Part shown: positions 17,966 through 26,555 of the stretch, piece by piece | How the letters are laid out: each line of letters opens with the position of its first letter | Position numbering within the stretch: the first letter of the stretch is position 1 | From: an uncultured Clostridia bacterium | GTDB taxonomy: Bacteria; Bacillota; Clostridia; Christensenellales; Borkfalkiaceae | Reading direction: 5' to 3' | Assembly: GCA_944367045.1 (NCBI GenBank) | Contig: CALVWI010000005.1 | Span: forward strand, 1-64,000 | Length of the DNA stretch: 64,000 nt | Notes under the pieces: generated by a model | The model's input: only the letters and a program-made list of their open reading frames with translations | Told to the model about the DNA's origin: nothing | Database searches by the model: none | Program-made: the position numbers and the translations under genes

Positions 17966-18379
17966 TTATAGGACAAAGATGATGAGGATGGCGACGATGA
18001 GGGCGTAGATGATCGCCGTCTCGATGAACACGAGGCCGAGCATGAGGGAGGAACGGATCTTGCCCTCCGCTTCGGGCTGACGGGCCGTGGCTTCCGAGGA
18101 CTTCGCGACCGCGATGCCCATGCCGACGGCGCCCGCGGCTGCCGCAAGGCCGACTGCAATGCCCGCGCCGATGGCCTTGTCGCCGATGGCGCTGTCCTCG
18201 GTCTCGGCTGCCTGCGTATCGTCCGCGGCGGGTTCGGTGACTTCCTCCGCCGCAGCGACGACGGACGAAGGCGCGTTTTGAGAATTCATGACAAGGCCTG
18301 CCGTGACGAATGCCGCGGCGGCAAGGAAGATGGCGATCAGGACATAGAGTGCGATTTTTTTCAGGGTACGCTGTTTCAT
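17966..18379 (-). CDS. atpE: F1Fo ATP synthase c subunit with N-terminal extension
   Basis: A 137-residue protein. The last ~75 residues are a typical c subunit: Gly/Ala-rich helix 1, the conserved ARQPEA loop, and helix 2 with the ion-binding Glu in FIETAIIYAL. The first ~60 residues (a basic start, the segment IALYVLIAIFLAAAAFVTAGLV, then an acidic Glu/Ala/Asp linker) are absent from ordinary c subunits and look like a signal peptide or extra membrane helix. The Gln that Na+ enzymes have in helix 1 is Met here, which favours H+ as the coupling ion. The start has GGAGG and overlaps the atpB stop (ATGA). Confidence 0.92.
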   Translation of the reverse strand: MKQRTLKKIALYVLIAIFLAAAAFVTAGLVMNSQNAPSSVVAAAEEVTEPAADDTQAAETEDSAIGDKAIGAGIAVGLAAAAGAVGMGIAVAKSSEATARQPEAEGKIRSSLMLGLVFIETAIIYALIVAILIIFVL

Positions 18380-19230
18380 TTGGGATTGACCTCCGAAGGA
18401 ACTTTCTTTTGCTTTTGTTTTTTGGGTTTTAAGACGGGCGGCTCGCTCACCTCGCCGTAGAAGAGCGCCGTGAGCATGGTGAGGACGTACGTCTGAATGA
18501 GGGCGTGCAGAATGGTAAAGAGAACACCCACGATAACGGGCAGTACGAAGGAGAGCGCGAGATAGGAATAGACGAGCTCGGTGACGAGCAGGCCCGAAAG
18601 GAGCGCGCCGAAGAGACGGAAGCTCATGGAAATGGGCAGGGAGAACTCCTTCAACGTTCTTCCCACGCCGCGCAGGCCGTTGGAGAGGATGCCGCCCGAG
18701 AGGATGACGATGTAGGAGAGGCACCCCATCATGATGGCGCCGTTGATGTCCGCAAGGGGTGCGGGGAGCGTGACGGACGCGCCCGCCGCCGTCATCCAGG
18801 GGATGCCGATGAGTTCAAAGAGCGTGCCGACGCAGATGTAGGTGCCCGCCGCGAAGAGGTACGCGCCCAGAAAGCCGTTGCGGTGCGGGCTGTTGTTCTT
18901 CGCGAGGCCCTCGAACATTCCCACCGCCTGCTCCAAAAGGAGCTGGAATTTATTGGGGACATAGGTGAATTTCGGGATGACAAATAGTCGGACGGCCGCC
19001 GCAAACACGAGCAAAATGCCCGTGACGACGAAGCCCGAGATAACGGCGGGGTTGACCCGAAGGCCGAAGAAGTTGATCTTATCGCCTTCGTGCAGCACGG
19101 CATCCTGCATGGTCTCGTTGACGTTGCCCGTCTTTTCATAGAGGCCGTCCGTTAAGACGATGCCCGCAACGAGCGCGGCGATGATGACCGCCACGATGAA
19201 GAGAAAGACCAACGTGCGTTTTTTGGTCAT
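18376..19230 (-). CDS. atpB: F1Fo ATP synthase a subunit
   Basis: A 284-residue membrane protein starting at 19230 behind a perfect AAGGAGG site; upstream codons in the same frame are unlikely. It has an N-terminal helix, then five or six membrane segments. The essential stator arginine lies in SMSFRLFGALLSG, matching the RLFGN motif. The C-terminus is a basic Lys/Gln-rich tail. It is the first gene of the operon; no atpI-type gene precedes it. The a subunit forms the two half-channels that feed ions to the c-ring. Confidence 0.95.
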   Translation of the reverse strand: MTKKRTLVFLFIVAVIIAALVAGIVLTDGLYEKTGNVNETMQDAVLHEGDKINFFGLRVNPAVISGFVVTGILLVFAAAVRLFVIPKFTYVPNKFQLLLEQAVGMFEGLAKNNSPHRNGFLGAYLFAAGTYICVGTLFELIGIPWMTAAGASVTLPAPLADINGAIMMGCLSYIVILSGGILSNGLRGVGRTLKEFSLPISMSFRLFGALLSGLLVTELVYSYLALSFVLPVIVGVLFTILHALIQTYVLTMLTALFYGEVSEPPVLKPKKQKQKKVPSEVNPK

Positions 19231-19270
19231 ATTTCCTCCTTCCGAGGGGCGCGGAGGGAGCGCCGTCTCG

Positions 19271-19297
19271 AAAAATTTTCGGGGAAACCCCCGAAAA
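19271..19297 (-). terminator. Attenuator-like hairpin at the 5' end of the atp transcript
   Basis: TTTTCGGGG (19276-19284) pairs with CCCCGAAAA (19289-19297) around a four-base loop and is followed on the minus strand by TTTTT. It lies within the first 30 nt of the predicted atp mRNA, upstream of atpB. So close to the start site it may instead protect the 5' end. Confidence 0.55.
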
Positions 19298-19306
19298 ATC
19301 GCCTTT

Positions 19307-19335
19307 ATTATAGCGCGGCGAAAAAGTGCTGTCAA
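19307..19335 (-). promoter_or_regulatory. Perfect consensus promoter of the atp operon
   Basis: On the minus strand TTGACA (19330-19335) and TATAAT (19307-19312) are separated by 17 bases. Confidence 0.92.
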
Positions 19336-19459
19336 ACGCATTTCGCGCAAAATGTGCGTTCAAACTATCGGTTTTCCCGATATTTTCTATAATTTTTCCT
19401 GATGGCGACCGCAAAACGCCGCATTTTTTGGCATTTTTTTCACGCGGCCGCCCGTTTTC

Positions 19460-19488
19460 TTGCATTTTGCCCGCGGATGCGCTATACT
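19460..19488 (+). promoter_or_regulatory. Promoter of the HPP-like membrane protein gene
   Basis: TTGCAT (19460-19465) and TATACT (19483-19488), 17 bases apart. It places the transcript start near 19495, which decides against upstream ATG codons in the frame. Confidence 0.7.
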
Positions 19489-19521
19489 TTCACCGAATCC
19501 ATGCATCAGGCGGAGGAAACC

Positions 19522-20463
19522 ATGCACAAGGCGCGGCACAACTTCATTCCCCTCGTTCCCGCCCTTTGTTTCCTCCTCGTGATGGCGCTCATGACGGGCG
19601 CTTCCGAACTCCTGAATGAAAGGGAGATCATCTTCCCCGAGGCCGCCGCCATCGCCCTCGGTGCGCTCGCCGCCCCCAAATTCGCGTGGCGGACGACAAA
19701 GCCCGCTATCTTCTTTCTCATCACGGGGTGTGCGGCGCTCGGCATGGCCATCGTGCTGCTGCCCGTCCCCCTCCCCTATCGTCTCATCCTGGCCTACCTC
19801 GTCGGGCAGACGGTGCTGCTTCTTTCGAAAACCACCTTTGCGCCCCTCATCTCGGCGGTCGTGCTGCCCGTTCTGCTCGAGACGCGCTCGCCCGTCTACC
19901 TCGCGGCGGCCGTCTCCCTCACGGCGCTCATTCTCATCTTGAGAGGGATGTTGGAGAAGTGCGGCCTCAATGATAAGCCGCCCTTTATGCCCGTACCCGT
20001 GAAAGGGGCGGACGTTTGGGCGATGCTCCCGCGCACCCTGCTGATGGCGGCCCTCTGCCTTGTCGGGACGCTGACGGGGTGGCGGCTGCTCGTCTGCCCG
20101 CCCCTGCTCGTCGCATTCACGGAGTTCTCCCGCCGCGGGAACGGGGCGATGAAGAAACCCCTCATCGCCTTCCTCCTCCTTTCGCTGTGCGCCCTTGCGG
20201 GTGCGGCGCTCAGGCTCGTCACGGTCGCACTCGCCCTGCCCTTGACGCTCGCCGCCGTCCTTGCCGCCCTCGTCGTGCTCCTTCTGACGTCGCGCGAGAA
20301 GATGTACCTCCCCCCTGCCGCCGCCGTCGCGCTGCTCTCGATGCTCATTCCCGAGCGCGAGCTTCTCCTCTACCCCTTCGAGATCATCGTCGCCTCCGCG
20401 GTGTATGTCGTGTTTGCGCTCCTCGCCTTTCAGAGAAGGCGCGCCCCGCACCCCTATTTGTAA
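19522..20463 (+). CDS. HPP-like multi-pass membrane protein
   Basis: A 313-residue hydrophobic protein with about ten predicted membrane segments. The segment YLPPAAAVALLSMLIPE near the C-terminus and the early IIFPEAAAIALGALAAP segment recall the HPPAGA motif of the HPP family, some members of which carry nitrite in plants; bacterial functions are mostly unknown. The start at 19522 is chosen because GGAGG lies just upstream and the promoter at 19460-19488 excludes the frame's earlier starts. It stands alone between divergent atp and a shared terminator. Confidence 0.6.
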   Translation: MHKARHNFIPLVPALCFLLVMALMTGASELLNEREIIFPEAAAIALGALAAPKFAWRTTKPAIFFLITGCAALGMAIVLLPVPLPYRLILAYLVGQTVLLLSKTTFAPLISAVVLPVLLETRSPVYLAAAVSLTALILILRGMLEKCGLNDKPPFMPVPVKGADVWAMLPRTLLMAALCLVGTLTGWRLLVCPPLLVAFTEFSRRGNGAMKKPLIAFLLLSLCALAGAALRLVTVALALPLTLAAVLAALVVLLLTSREKMYLPPAAAVALLSMLIPERELLLYPFEIIVASAVYVVFALLAFQRRRAPHPYL

Positions 20464-20482
20464 AATTTCTATAAAAATATGG

Positions 20483-20516
20483 AAAGAGACCGCCCGAAAA
20501 GGCGGTCTCTTTTTTT
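20483..20516. terminator. Bidirectional terminator
   Basis: A 12-bp perfect stem (AAAGAGACCGCC 20483-20494 with GGCGGTCTCTTT 20501-20512) is followed by T on the plus strand (to 20516). It serves the HPP-like gene and possibly the convergent secreted-protein gene. Confidence 0.9.
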
Positions 20517-21034
20517 CAGTTTTCCCAAGACTCGACGAGGTTGCCGTTTCCGTCGAAGAGCATGGGGCCGACGAGCTTATCCTGCTTGCCCGAGCCGTCG
20601 ACGTTGCTCGTCATGCGGGCCATCCAGAAGCGCTGTTCGCCGTCCGTCGACGCCCGCGCCACGAGCTCCTTCCCTTGGTTGAGGTCGCCCTTGTAGATGC
20701 GCCGCTCCAACGTCATCTCCTCGTAGGAAGAGGGTAACTGCGTCGAGGAATACAGCTCGATCTGCACTTCCACCGTCCCCGGGAGAAGGGTGAACACATT
20801 CTTTGCGGTCGCCCAAACCTCGCCGTTGCCGCCCTCCAGCTCGATCGTGAGATAGGCGAGCAGCGCGCGGGGCTCGTTCGCCTCCACAGCGGCCGCCTGC
20901 ACTTCCTCCGCAGCGGACGTCTGTACTTCCGCCGCACTTGCGCGCTCCGCACCGAGGGGGAGCAGCGCCCCTGCAGCCGCCGTCATGGCGCACGCGAGCG
21001 CGCACACTGCGAACCGCCTTGTCTTGACCTTCAT
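20516..21034 (-). CDS. Secreted protein of unknown function
   Basis: The start at 21034, behind AAAGGAGG, gives 172 residues with a signal peptide (MKVKTRRFAVCALACAM, Ala-rich core, cleavage near ASA-AE). The mature part is an Ala/Glu-rich linker followed by about 115 residues with alternating hydrophobic pattern (LLAYLTIELEGGNGEVWATA, VEVQIELYSS), suggesting a small beta-sandwich. I do not recognise a family. It is convergent with the HPP-like gene and shares its terminator region. A weak TTGACG box lies upstream. Confidence 0.7.
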   Translation of the reverse strand: MKVKTRRFAVCALACAMTAAAGALLPLGAERASAAEVQTSAAEEVQAAAVEANEPRALLAYLTIELEGGNGEVWATAKNVFTLLPGTVEVQIELYSSTQLPSSYEEMTLERRIYKGDLNQGKELVARASTDGEQRFWMARMTSNVDGSGKQDKLVGPMLFDGNGNLVESWEN

Positions 21035-21136
21035 AATATGTACCTCCTTTGTGCGGATCTCTGCCCGCACCGCGATAAGCGTATCATAAAGAACGAGCCC
21101 CGTCAAGGGGCATATCTTGTCGAATTATGGGAAATT

Positions 21137-21523
21137 TCAGCGAAAACGGCGGGCGATCTCGCGCAGGATGTCCTCGTCGGCGGGACAAAAATCAAAACTT
21201 CCCGTTTCGGCGGGGGCGATCCATCGTGCGTCCTCGTGTTCCAAAAGGCGGATCTCGCCCGAGACGATCTCGGCAAAATACAGCGTGAGATGCACGGTCA
21301 TATCCGGATAGGCGTGCGTCACCTCCATGAACTTCTCTTTGACAAGCACGTCGACCCCGAGTTCCTCGCGGCACTCGCGCTTTAGGGCCGCCTCGGGCGT
21401 TTCGCCCTTCTCCACTTTTCCGCCGACGAACTCCCACAGATGCGCCCGCGCCTTGCCTTCGGGACGCTTGCAGATGAGAAATTTCCCGTTTTCAAAGATG
21501 AGCGCCGCAACGACTTCCGTCAT
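21137..21523 (-). CDS. MutT-type Nudix hydrolase
   Basis: A 128-residue protein with a full Nudix box (GX5EX7REUXEEXGU: residues from GKVEKGETPEAAL to REELGV). The start MTEVVAALIFENG lies behind GGAGGGG. The size and the WEFVGGKVEKGE context resemble MutT / 8-oxo-dGTP diphosphatases, which clear oxidised nucleotides. The alternative, a CTP pyrophosphohydrolase (NudG), cannot be excluded. It is divergent from xpt, another nucleotide enzyme. Confidence 0.88.
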   Translation of the reverse strand: MTEVVAALIFENGKFLICKRPEGKARAHLWEFVGGKVEKGETPEAALKRECREELGVDVLVKEKFMEVTHAYPDMTVHLTLYFAEIVSGEIRLLEHEDARWIAPAETGSFDFCPADEDILREIARRFR

Positions 21524-21560
21524 CTTCCCCTCCTTCGGCGCTCTTTGCGCCTTCCTTCCG

Positions 21561-21589
21561 ATTTTACCACGAAATGCCCCGCAAGGCAA
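21561..21589 (-). promoter_or_regulatory. Promoter of the Nudix gene
   Basis: On the minus strand TTGCCT (21584-21589) and TAAAAT (21561-21566), 17 bases apart. Confidence 0.6.
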
Positions 21590-21683
21590 CCACCCCTCCG
21601 CCGAGAGGAAAAATGTAAAATAGGAACATTCCGATAGGAAAAAAATGCACGCCCAAGAAAAATGACGAATTTTGGCCATTCGT

Positions 21684-21712
21684 TTGACATTCTTTTCCGT
21701 ATGTGATATAGT
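21684..21712 (+). promoter_or_regulatory. Promoter of xpt
   Basis: TTGACA (21684-21689) and TATAGT (21707-21712), 17 bases apart. The leader before the start codon is only about 20 bases, so no purine riboswitch is present. Confidence 0.88.
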
Positions 21713-21740
21713 TGAATTATATTTACAATAAGGAAAAGCA

Positions 21741-22316
21741 ATGAAGGCACTCGAAGAAAAGATTTTAAAGGAGGGCACCGTCCTCCCGGGGAACGTCCTC
21801 AAGGTGGGAAGTTTCTTAAATCAGCAGATGGATTCCGACTTCATCATGGAGATCGGGAAGGAGATCGCCCGCCTCTACGAGGGCACGGGCGTCACGCGCA
21901 TCCTCACCATCGAATCTTCGGGCATCGCGCTCGCCGTCGCGGCGGGTATCGCCATGCATGTGCCCACGGTGTTCGCAAAGAAGCACAGAAGCGCCAACAT
22001 GCCGAAAGCCGTGTATACCGCACCCGTCTACTCCTTCACCCATCACGAGACGTATGAGATCGCCGTCGCAAGGGAATACCTCCCTGCGGGCGAAAAAGTG
22101 CTCGTCGTAGACGACTTCCTTGCAAACGGCAATGCCGTGCGCGGCCTCATGCAGATCATCAACGAGGCGGGGGCAGAGCTCGTGGGCTGTGCCATCGCCA
22201 TCGAAAAGGGCTTTCAGGGGGCGGGCGACCAGCTCCGCAAGGAGGGCGTCCGCATCGATTCCCTTGCCATCATCGACGCCATGACGGACGAGAGCGTCAC
22301 ATTCCGCGCGCAGTAA
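21741..22316 (+). CDS. xpt: Xanthine phosphoribosyltransferase
   Basis: A 191-residue enzyme, the normal XPRT length. The PRPP-binding motif is VLVVDDFLANG (about residues 120-130), and the N-terminal KEGTVLPGNVLKV plus FAKKHRS segments are typical. It converts xanthine and PRPP to XMP in purine salvage. An AAGGA site precedes the ATG. It is followed by a terminator and then by a BMP-type nucleoside ABC transporter, which fits import and salvage of purine nucleosides. Confidence 0.94.
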   Translation: MKALEEKILKEGTVLPGNVLKVGSFLNQQMDSDFIMEIGKEIARLYEGTGVTRILTIESSGIALAVAAGIAMHVPTVFAKKHRSANMPKAVYTAPVYSFTHHETYEIAVAREYLPAGEKVLVVDDFLANGNAVRGLMQIINEAGAELVGCAIAIEKGFQGAGDQLRKEGVRIDSLAIIDAMTDESVTFRAQ

Positions 22317-22333
22317 AAAAGCGCGGTTTTTTT
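22304..22333 (+). terminator. Terminator overlapping the end of xpt
   Basis: CCGCGC (22304-22309) lies inside the last codons of xpt and pairs with GCGCGG (22321-22326); seven T follow (22327-22333). The 5' arm is coding sequence, so ribosomes finishing xpt could affect termination and readthrough into the transporter genes. Confidence 0.8.
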
Positions 22334-22386
22334 GTTCATTTCGGTACTAATTTTTGATGCATTTTTTAATGCAAAGGAGAAAAGAT

Positions 22387-23610
22387 ATGAAGAAACTTTT
22401 GGCTTTGGGTCTGGCTGCAGCTATGACGGTCACGGGCGCAGCCCTGCTCGCTTCCTGCACCGACGACGGAGACGACACCGTAAAGGTCGGCTTCATCGCC
22501 CTGCACGACAGTAACTCGACGTACGACAAGAACTTCATCGACGCCATCGAGGCCGCCTGCGACGCAAAGGGCGTGGAGCTCGTCATGAAAACGGGCATCC
22601 CCGAGGACAACACCTGCTACGACGCGGCTGCAGACCTCGTCGACCAGGGCTGCGACGTCATCTTCGCAGATTCCTTCGGCCACGAGCAGTTCATCCTTCA
22701 GGCGGCTCAGGAATTCCCCGACGTCCAGTTCTGCCACGCAACGGGTACGCTTGCGCACACCGCGGGCGTTGCCAACCACCACAACGCATTCGCGCACATC
22801 TATCAGGGCAGATACCTCGCAGGCGTCGCAGCCGGCATGAAGCTCGTCGAGATGTACGAGAATGACGAACTCACGGAAAAGAACTTTGACGAAGACGGCA
22901 ACATCATGATCGGCTACGTCGGCGCATACCCCTATGCGGAAGTCATTTCGGGCTTCACCTCCTTCTTCCTCGGCGCTCAGTCCGTCGTCGAAGAGGAGAT
23001 CGAAGGCGTCTCCATCTCCATGGAAGTGCAGTACACGAGCAGCTGGTTCGATGAGACGGCAGAGCGCAACAGCGCAGAAAACCTCATCAGCCGTGGCGCC
23101 GCGCTCATTTCCCAGCACGCAGACTCCATGGGCGCTCCCTCTGCCTGCGAGTCAGCCGGCGTTCCCAACGTCTCCTACAACGGCAGCACGGAATCTTCCT
23201 GCCCCAACACCTTCATCGTTTCCTCCTACGTCAACTGGGAGCCCTACTTTGAGTACATGATCGACTGCGTCATGAACGGCGAGGAGATCGAGGCAGACTG
23301 GACGGGCACGCTTGAGACGGGTTCCGTCGCCCTCACCGAGCTCGGCGCAGCTGCTGCAGAAGGCACCGCGGAAAAGATCGAGGAAGTCAAGGCACAGCTC
23401 GAAGCGGGCACGCTCAACGTGTTTGACTGCTCCAAGTTCACCGTGGACGGCAAGCACCTCACCACCTACATGGCAGACGTCGACACCGACGACAACTACA
23501 CCCCCGACCACGAGGCCATCGAGAACGGCGTGTTCTACGAGTCCAAGCACCGTTCCGCGCCCTACTTCGATATCATCATCGACGGCATCACCGAACTCAA
23601 CAGATCCTGA
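22387..23610 (+). CDS. BMP-family ABC transporter substrate-binding lipoprotein (nucleoside)
   Basis: A 407-residue lipoprotein: signal MKKLLALGLAAAMTV with lipobox LLASC, AAAGGAG before the start at 22387. The mature protein is a periplasmic-binding fold of the basic membrane protein (BMP/Med/PnrA) family, with KVGFIALHDSNSTYDKNF near the N-terminus and GVANHHNAFAHIYQGRYLAG in the middle. Relatives bind purine nucleosides such as guanosine or inosine. The downstream ATPase and two permeases complete the importer. Confidence 0.9.
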   Translation: MKKLLALGLAAAMTVTGAALLASCTDDGDDTVKVGFIALHDSNSTYDKNFIDAIEAACDAKGVELVMKTGIPEDNTCYDAAADLVDQGCDVIFADSFGHEQFILQAAQEFPDVQFCHATGTLAHTAGVANHHNAFAHIYQGRYLAGVAAGMKLVEMYENDELTEKNFDEDGNIMIGYVGAYPYAEVISGFTSFFLGAQSVVEEEIEGVSISMEVQYTSSWFDETAERNSAENLISRGAALISQHADSMGAPSACESAGVPNVSYNGSTESSCPNTFIVSSYVNWEPYFEYMIDCVMNGEEIEADWTGTLETGSVALTELGAAAAEGTAEKIEEVKAQLEAGTLNVFDCSKFTVDGKHLTTYMADVDTDDNYTPDHEAIENGVFYESKHRSAPYFDIIIDGITELNRS

Positions 23611-23644
23611 CGGCTGCGGCCCTACAGGTCTTAAAGAACTTTGA

Positions 23645-23685
23645 ACAAGACGGCGAAGATATCCTCTCCGCCGCTTGTCCTTTTT
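23645..23685 (+). terminator. Intercistronic hairpin after the binding-protein gene
   Basis: ACAAG and CGGCG (23645-23655, one bulged A) pair with CGCCG and CTTGT (23669-23678), followed by CCTTTTT. A leaky terminator or 3'-end stabiliser here would leave more binding-protein mRNA than permease mRNA, as in many ABC operons. Confidence 0.55.
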
Positions 23686-23712
23686 AGAAGAATTTTTTTG
23701 CGAGGTGCTCAA

Positions 23713-25377
23713 GTGGACGAAACCGCCGCTTTGGAACTCAAACACATCAGCAAGTACTTCGGCTCCGTCGCCGCCAATAAGGACATCGACCTCACCTTAA
23801 AGAGGGGGGAGATCCTGGCCCTTCTCGGCGAAAACGGCAGCGGCAAGACGACGCTCATGAACATGATCTCGGGCATCTACTACCCCGACGAAGGGCGCAT
23901 CTTCGTGAACGGAGAGGAGGCGGTCATCTCCTCCCCGCAGGACGCCTTCCGCTACAGGATCGGCATGGTGCATCAGCACTTCAAGCTCATCGACATCTTC
24001 ACCGCCGCCCAGAACATCGTGCTCGGCGCGGGCGGGAAGCGCGGCATCTCCCACATCAACGAAGAAGTCAAGGAGATCGCCGAAAAGTACGGCTTTGAGA
24101 TCGACCCCAAGAAGAAGATCTACGATATGTCCGTCTCCGAAAAGCAGACGGTGGAGATCGTCAAGGTGCTCTACCGCGGCGCGGACATCCTCATTTTGGA
24201 CGAGCCCACCGCCGTGCTCACCCCGCAGGAGACGGAGAAGCTCTTTGCCGTCATGCGGGCGATGAAGGCGGACGGCAAGTCCATCATCATCATTACGCAC
24301 AAGCTCAACGAGGTGATGGCCATCTCCGACCGCGTCGCCGTCCTCCGGAAGGGCGAGTACATCGGCTGCGTGGATACCGCGGGGACCGATCCCGCCGCCC
24401 TCACCGAGATGATGGTGGGCGAAAAGGTAACGCTCAACATCGCCCGTCCCAAGCCCCACCTCGAGCGCCCGCTCCTCGAGATCAGAGACCTCACCATCAA
24501 CAATGACGAGGGCAGCCGCGCCATCGAAAACCTCAGCTTCTTCATCCGCGGCGGCGAAATTTTGGGCGTCGCGGGCATCGCGGGCTGCGGGCAGAGGGAG
24601 CTGTGCGAGACCATCGCAGGGCTTCGGAAGGCGGAGTCGGGCGGCATCTACCACGAGGGCGAGAGCATCTTAGGGCTTTCTCCCCGCGCCATCACCGCGC
24701 GCGGCGTTGCGATGAGCTTCATCCCCGAGGACCGCCTCGGCATGGGCCTCGCGCCCTCCATGTCCGTCACGGACAACATGATGCTCAAGAACTATCAGGA
24801 CCACGGCTACGGCCTCAAAGAGGAACCCGTTTCGGAGGACGATCCCCCCGAAGTTGCCAAAAAGAAGGCCGCGCGGAACAAGTTCATCTCCTTCCTCAAC
24901 CGCCACTGCCCCTTCGTGGACAGGAAGAAGGCGCGCGCGGAGGCAGAGCACATCATCGAGGAGCTCGACATCGTCACGCCCTCGACGGAGACGCCCGTAA
25001 GGCGCCTCTCGGGCGGCAACGTGCAGAAGGTGCTCTTGGGACGCGAAATTCTGACCGAGCCCAACGTGCTCATCACGGCGTACCCCGTGCGCGGGCTGGA
25101 CATCAACTCCTCCTACCTCATCTACGACATTTTGAACCGTCAGAAGGAGGCGGGCACGGGCATCCTCTTCATCGGCGAGGACCTCGACGTCATGCTCGCG
25201 CTGTGCGACAAGATCATGGTGCTCTGCCACGGGAAGATGATGGGCGTCGTGCACGCCGATAAGACGACGAAGGAGCAGCTCGGTCTCATGATGGCGGGCG
25301 CGCTCGACCTCGAAGAGGAGAAGGGCAAGCCGATGGGCGTCGCGAAGGACAGCCGTATCGGGGAGGATCAGGCATGA
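23713..25377 (+). CDS. Nucleoside ABC transporter, double ATPase subunit
   Basis: The GTG start at 23713 behind GAGGTG gives 554 residues; a TTG at 23641 in the same frame lacks a good site. There are two ABC domains. The first has Walker A GENGSGKTT and Walker B ILILDEPTAVLTPQE, but its signature reads SVSEKQ. The second has a degenerate Walker A (GIAGCGQRE), signature LSGGNVQK and a weak Walker B, the usual asymmetry of this sugar/nucleoside subfamily (RbsA/YufO-like). It powers uptake with the two following permeases; its stop overlaps the next ATG (ATGA). Confidence 0.93.
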   Translation: MDETAALELKHISKYFGSVAANKDIDLTLKRGEILALLGENGSGKTTLMNMISGIYYPDEGRIFVNGEEAVISSPQDAFRYRIGMVHQHFKLIDIFTAAQNIVLGAGGKRGISHINEEVKEIAEKYGFEIDPKKKIYDMSVSEKQTVEIVKVLYRGADILILDEPTAVLTPQETEKLFAVMRAMKADGKSIIIITHKLNEVMAISDRVAVLRKGEYIGCVDTAGTDPAALTEMMVGEKVTLNIARPKPHLERPLLEIRDLTINNDEGSRAIENLSFFIRGGEILGVAGIAGCGQRELCETIAGLRKAESGGIYHEGESILGLSPRAITARGVAMSFIPEDRLGMGLAPSMSVTDNMMLKNYQDHGYGLKEEPVSEDDPPEVAKKKAARNKFISFLNRHCPFVDRKKARAEAEHIIEELDIVTPSTETPVRRLSGGNVQKVLLGREILTEPNVLITAYPVRGLDINSSYLIYDILNRQKEAGTGILFIGEDLDVMLALCDKIMVLCHGKMMGVVHADKTTKEQLGLMMAGALDLEEEKGKPMGVAKDSRIGEDQA

Positions 25378-26555
25378 AAAACATCAAGGAACCGTTCATC
25401 CACATCACCCGCCGCGAGCACATGCCCCTCTGGCAGGGACTTTTGATCCGCGTCGCGGCCGTCGTCGTCGCACTCGTCTTGAGCGCCATCCTCATCTCGG
25501 CGGCAGCGCCCAAGTCGCAGGGCTTCTTCGGCTTCTTCGGCTCCCTCTTTTCGGGCGCCTTCGGCACCGAGCGCCGCATCTGGCTGCTCTTCCAGAACAC
25601 CTTCCTGCTGCTCGGCGTTGCGGTCGCGCTCGTCGTTGCGTTCAAGATGAAGTTCTGGAACCTCGGCGGCAACGGCCAGATCCTCATGGGCTGCCTCGCC
25701 TCCGCCATCTGTATGTATTACCTCGGCGGCAAGCTCCCCGACCCCGTCGTATGGCTTCTGATGCTCGTCTCGAGCCTCGTCGCAGGCGGGCTCTGGGCGG
25801 TCATCCCCGCCATCTTCAAGGCGTTCTTCAACACCAACGAATCGCTCTTCACGCTGATGATGAACTACATTGCAATGTACCTCGTGTCGTTCTTCATCTC
25901 GCTGTGGTACCCCAACGGCACGGGCGCGATGCCTCCCCTCACGGACGGCGCGCTGCCTGCCATCGGCGAAGGCGCAATGTCGAGGGCCATCCTCCCCGTC
26001 ATCGTGTTCGCCATCGTCACCCTCGTCATCTACGCCTACCTCCGCTTCTCCAAGCACGGGTATGAGATCGCCCTCATCGGCGACAGCAAGAACACCGCGC
26101 GCTATGCGGGCATCAACGTCAAAAAGGTCATCATCCGCACGCTCATCCTCTCGGGTGCGCTGTGCGGGCTCGTGGGCTTTGTGCTGACGGGCTCCGTCAA
26201 CCGCATGGTGAGTACCTCGATGGACGGCAACATGGGCTTCACGGGCATCATGGTCGCGTGGATGGGCAAGCTCGATCCCCTCATCATGGCGGGCGTGTCG
26301 CTGTTCATCAACTTCCTCGAGCGCGGCATGGCGCAGGTCATCACCGACTTCGGCTTCACGAGCGAAGCGCTCTCGGACATCGTCGTCGGCCTCATCTACT
26401 TCTTCTTCATCGGCTGTGAGTTCTTCATCCTCTACCGCGTCCACTTCGCGGGCAGCAAAAACAAGCGGACGCCCTCTCCCGAAATAGCGGAGGGCGAAGC
26501 GCCCAAGGAAACGCCCCTCCCCGAGGAGGAGGGCGCAAAGGAGGCTCGTTCATGA
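25374..26555 (+). CDS. Nucleoside ABC transporter permease 1
   Basis: A 393-residue permease of the RbsC/YufP type with eight to ten membrane segments. Conserved features include KFWNLGGNGQILMG, NYIAMYLVSFF and the cytoplasmic coupling segment GDSKNTARYAGINVKKV. The Pro/Glu-rich tail is cytoplasmic. It overlaps both neighbours by four bases (ATGA), so stoichiometric translation with the ATPase and second permease is likely. Confidence 0.93.
   Translation: MKNIKEPFIHITRREHMPLWQGLLIRVAAVVVALVLSAILISAAAPKSQGFFGFFGSLFSGAFGTERRIWLLFQNTFLLLGVAVALVVAFKMKFWNLGGNGQILMGCLASAICMYYLGGKLPDPVVWLLMLVSSLVAGGLWAVIPAIFKAFFNTNESLFTLMMNYIAMYLVSFFISLWYPNGTGAMPPLTDGALPAIGEGAMSRAILPVIVFAIVTLVIYAYLRFSKHGYEIALIGDSKNTARYAGINVKKVIIRTLILSGALCGLVGFVLTGSVNRMVSTSMDGNMGFTGIMVAWMGKLDPLIMAGVSLFINFLERGMAQVITDFGFTSEALSDIVVGLIYFFFIGCEFFILYRVHFAGSKNKRTPSPEIAEGEAPKETPLPEEEGAKEARS

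Noticed and set aside
17966..18379. Sodium-coupled ATP synthase c subunit
   Set aside because: The helix-1 Gln needed for Na+ binding is Met here, although helix 2 has Glu-Thr.
21690..21740. Purine riboswitch upstream of xpt
   Set aside because: The promoter leaves only about 20 nt of leader, too short for the aptamer.
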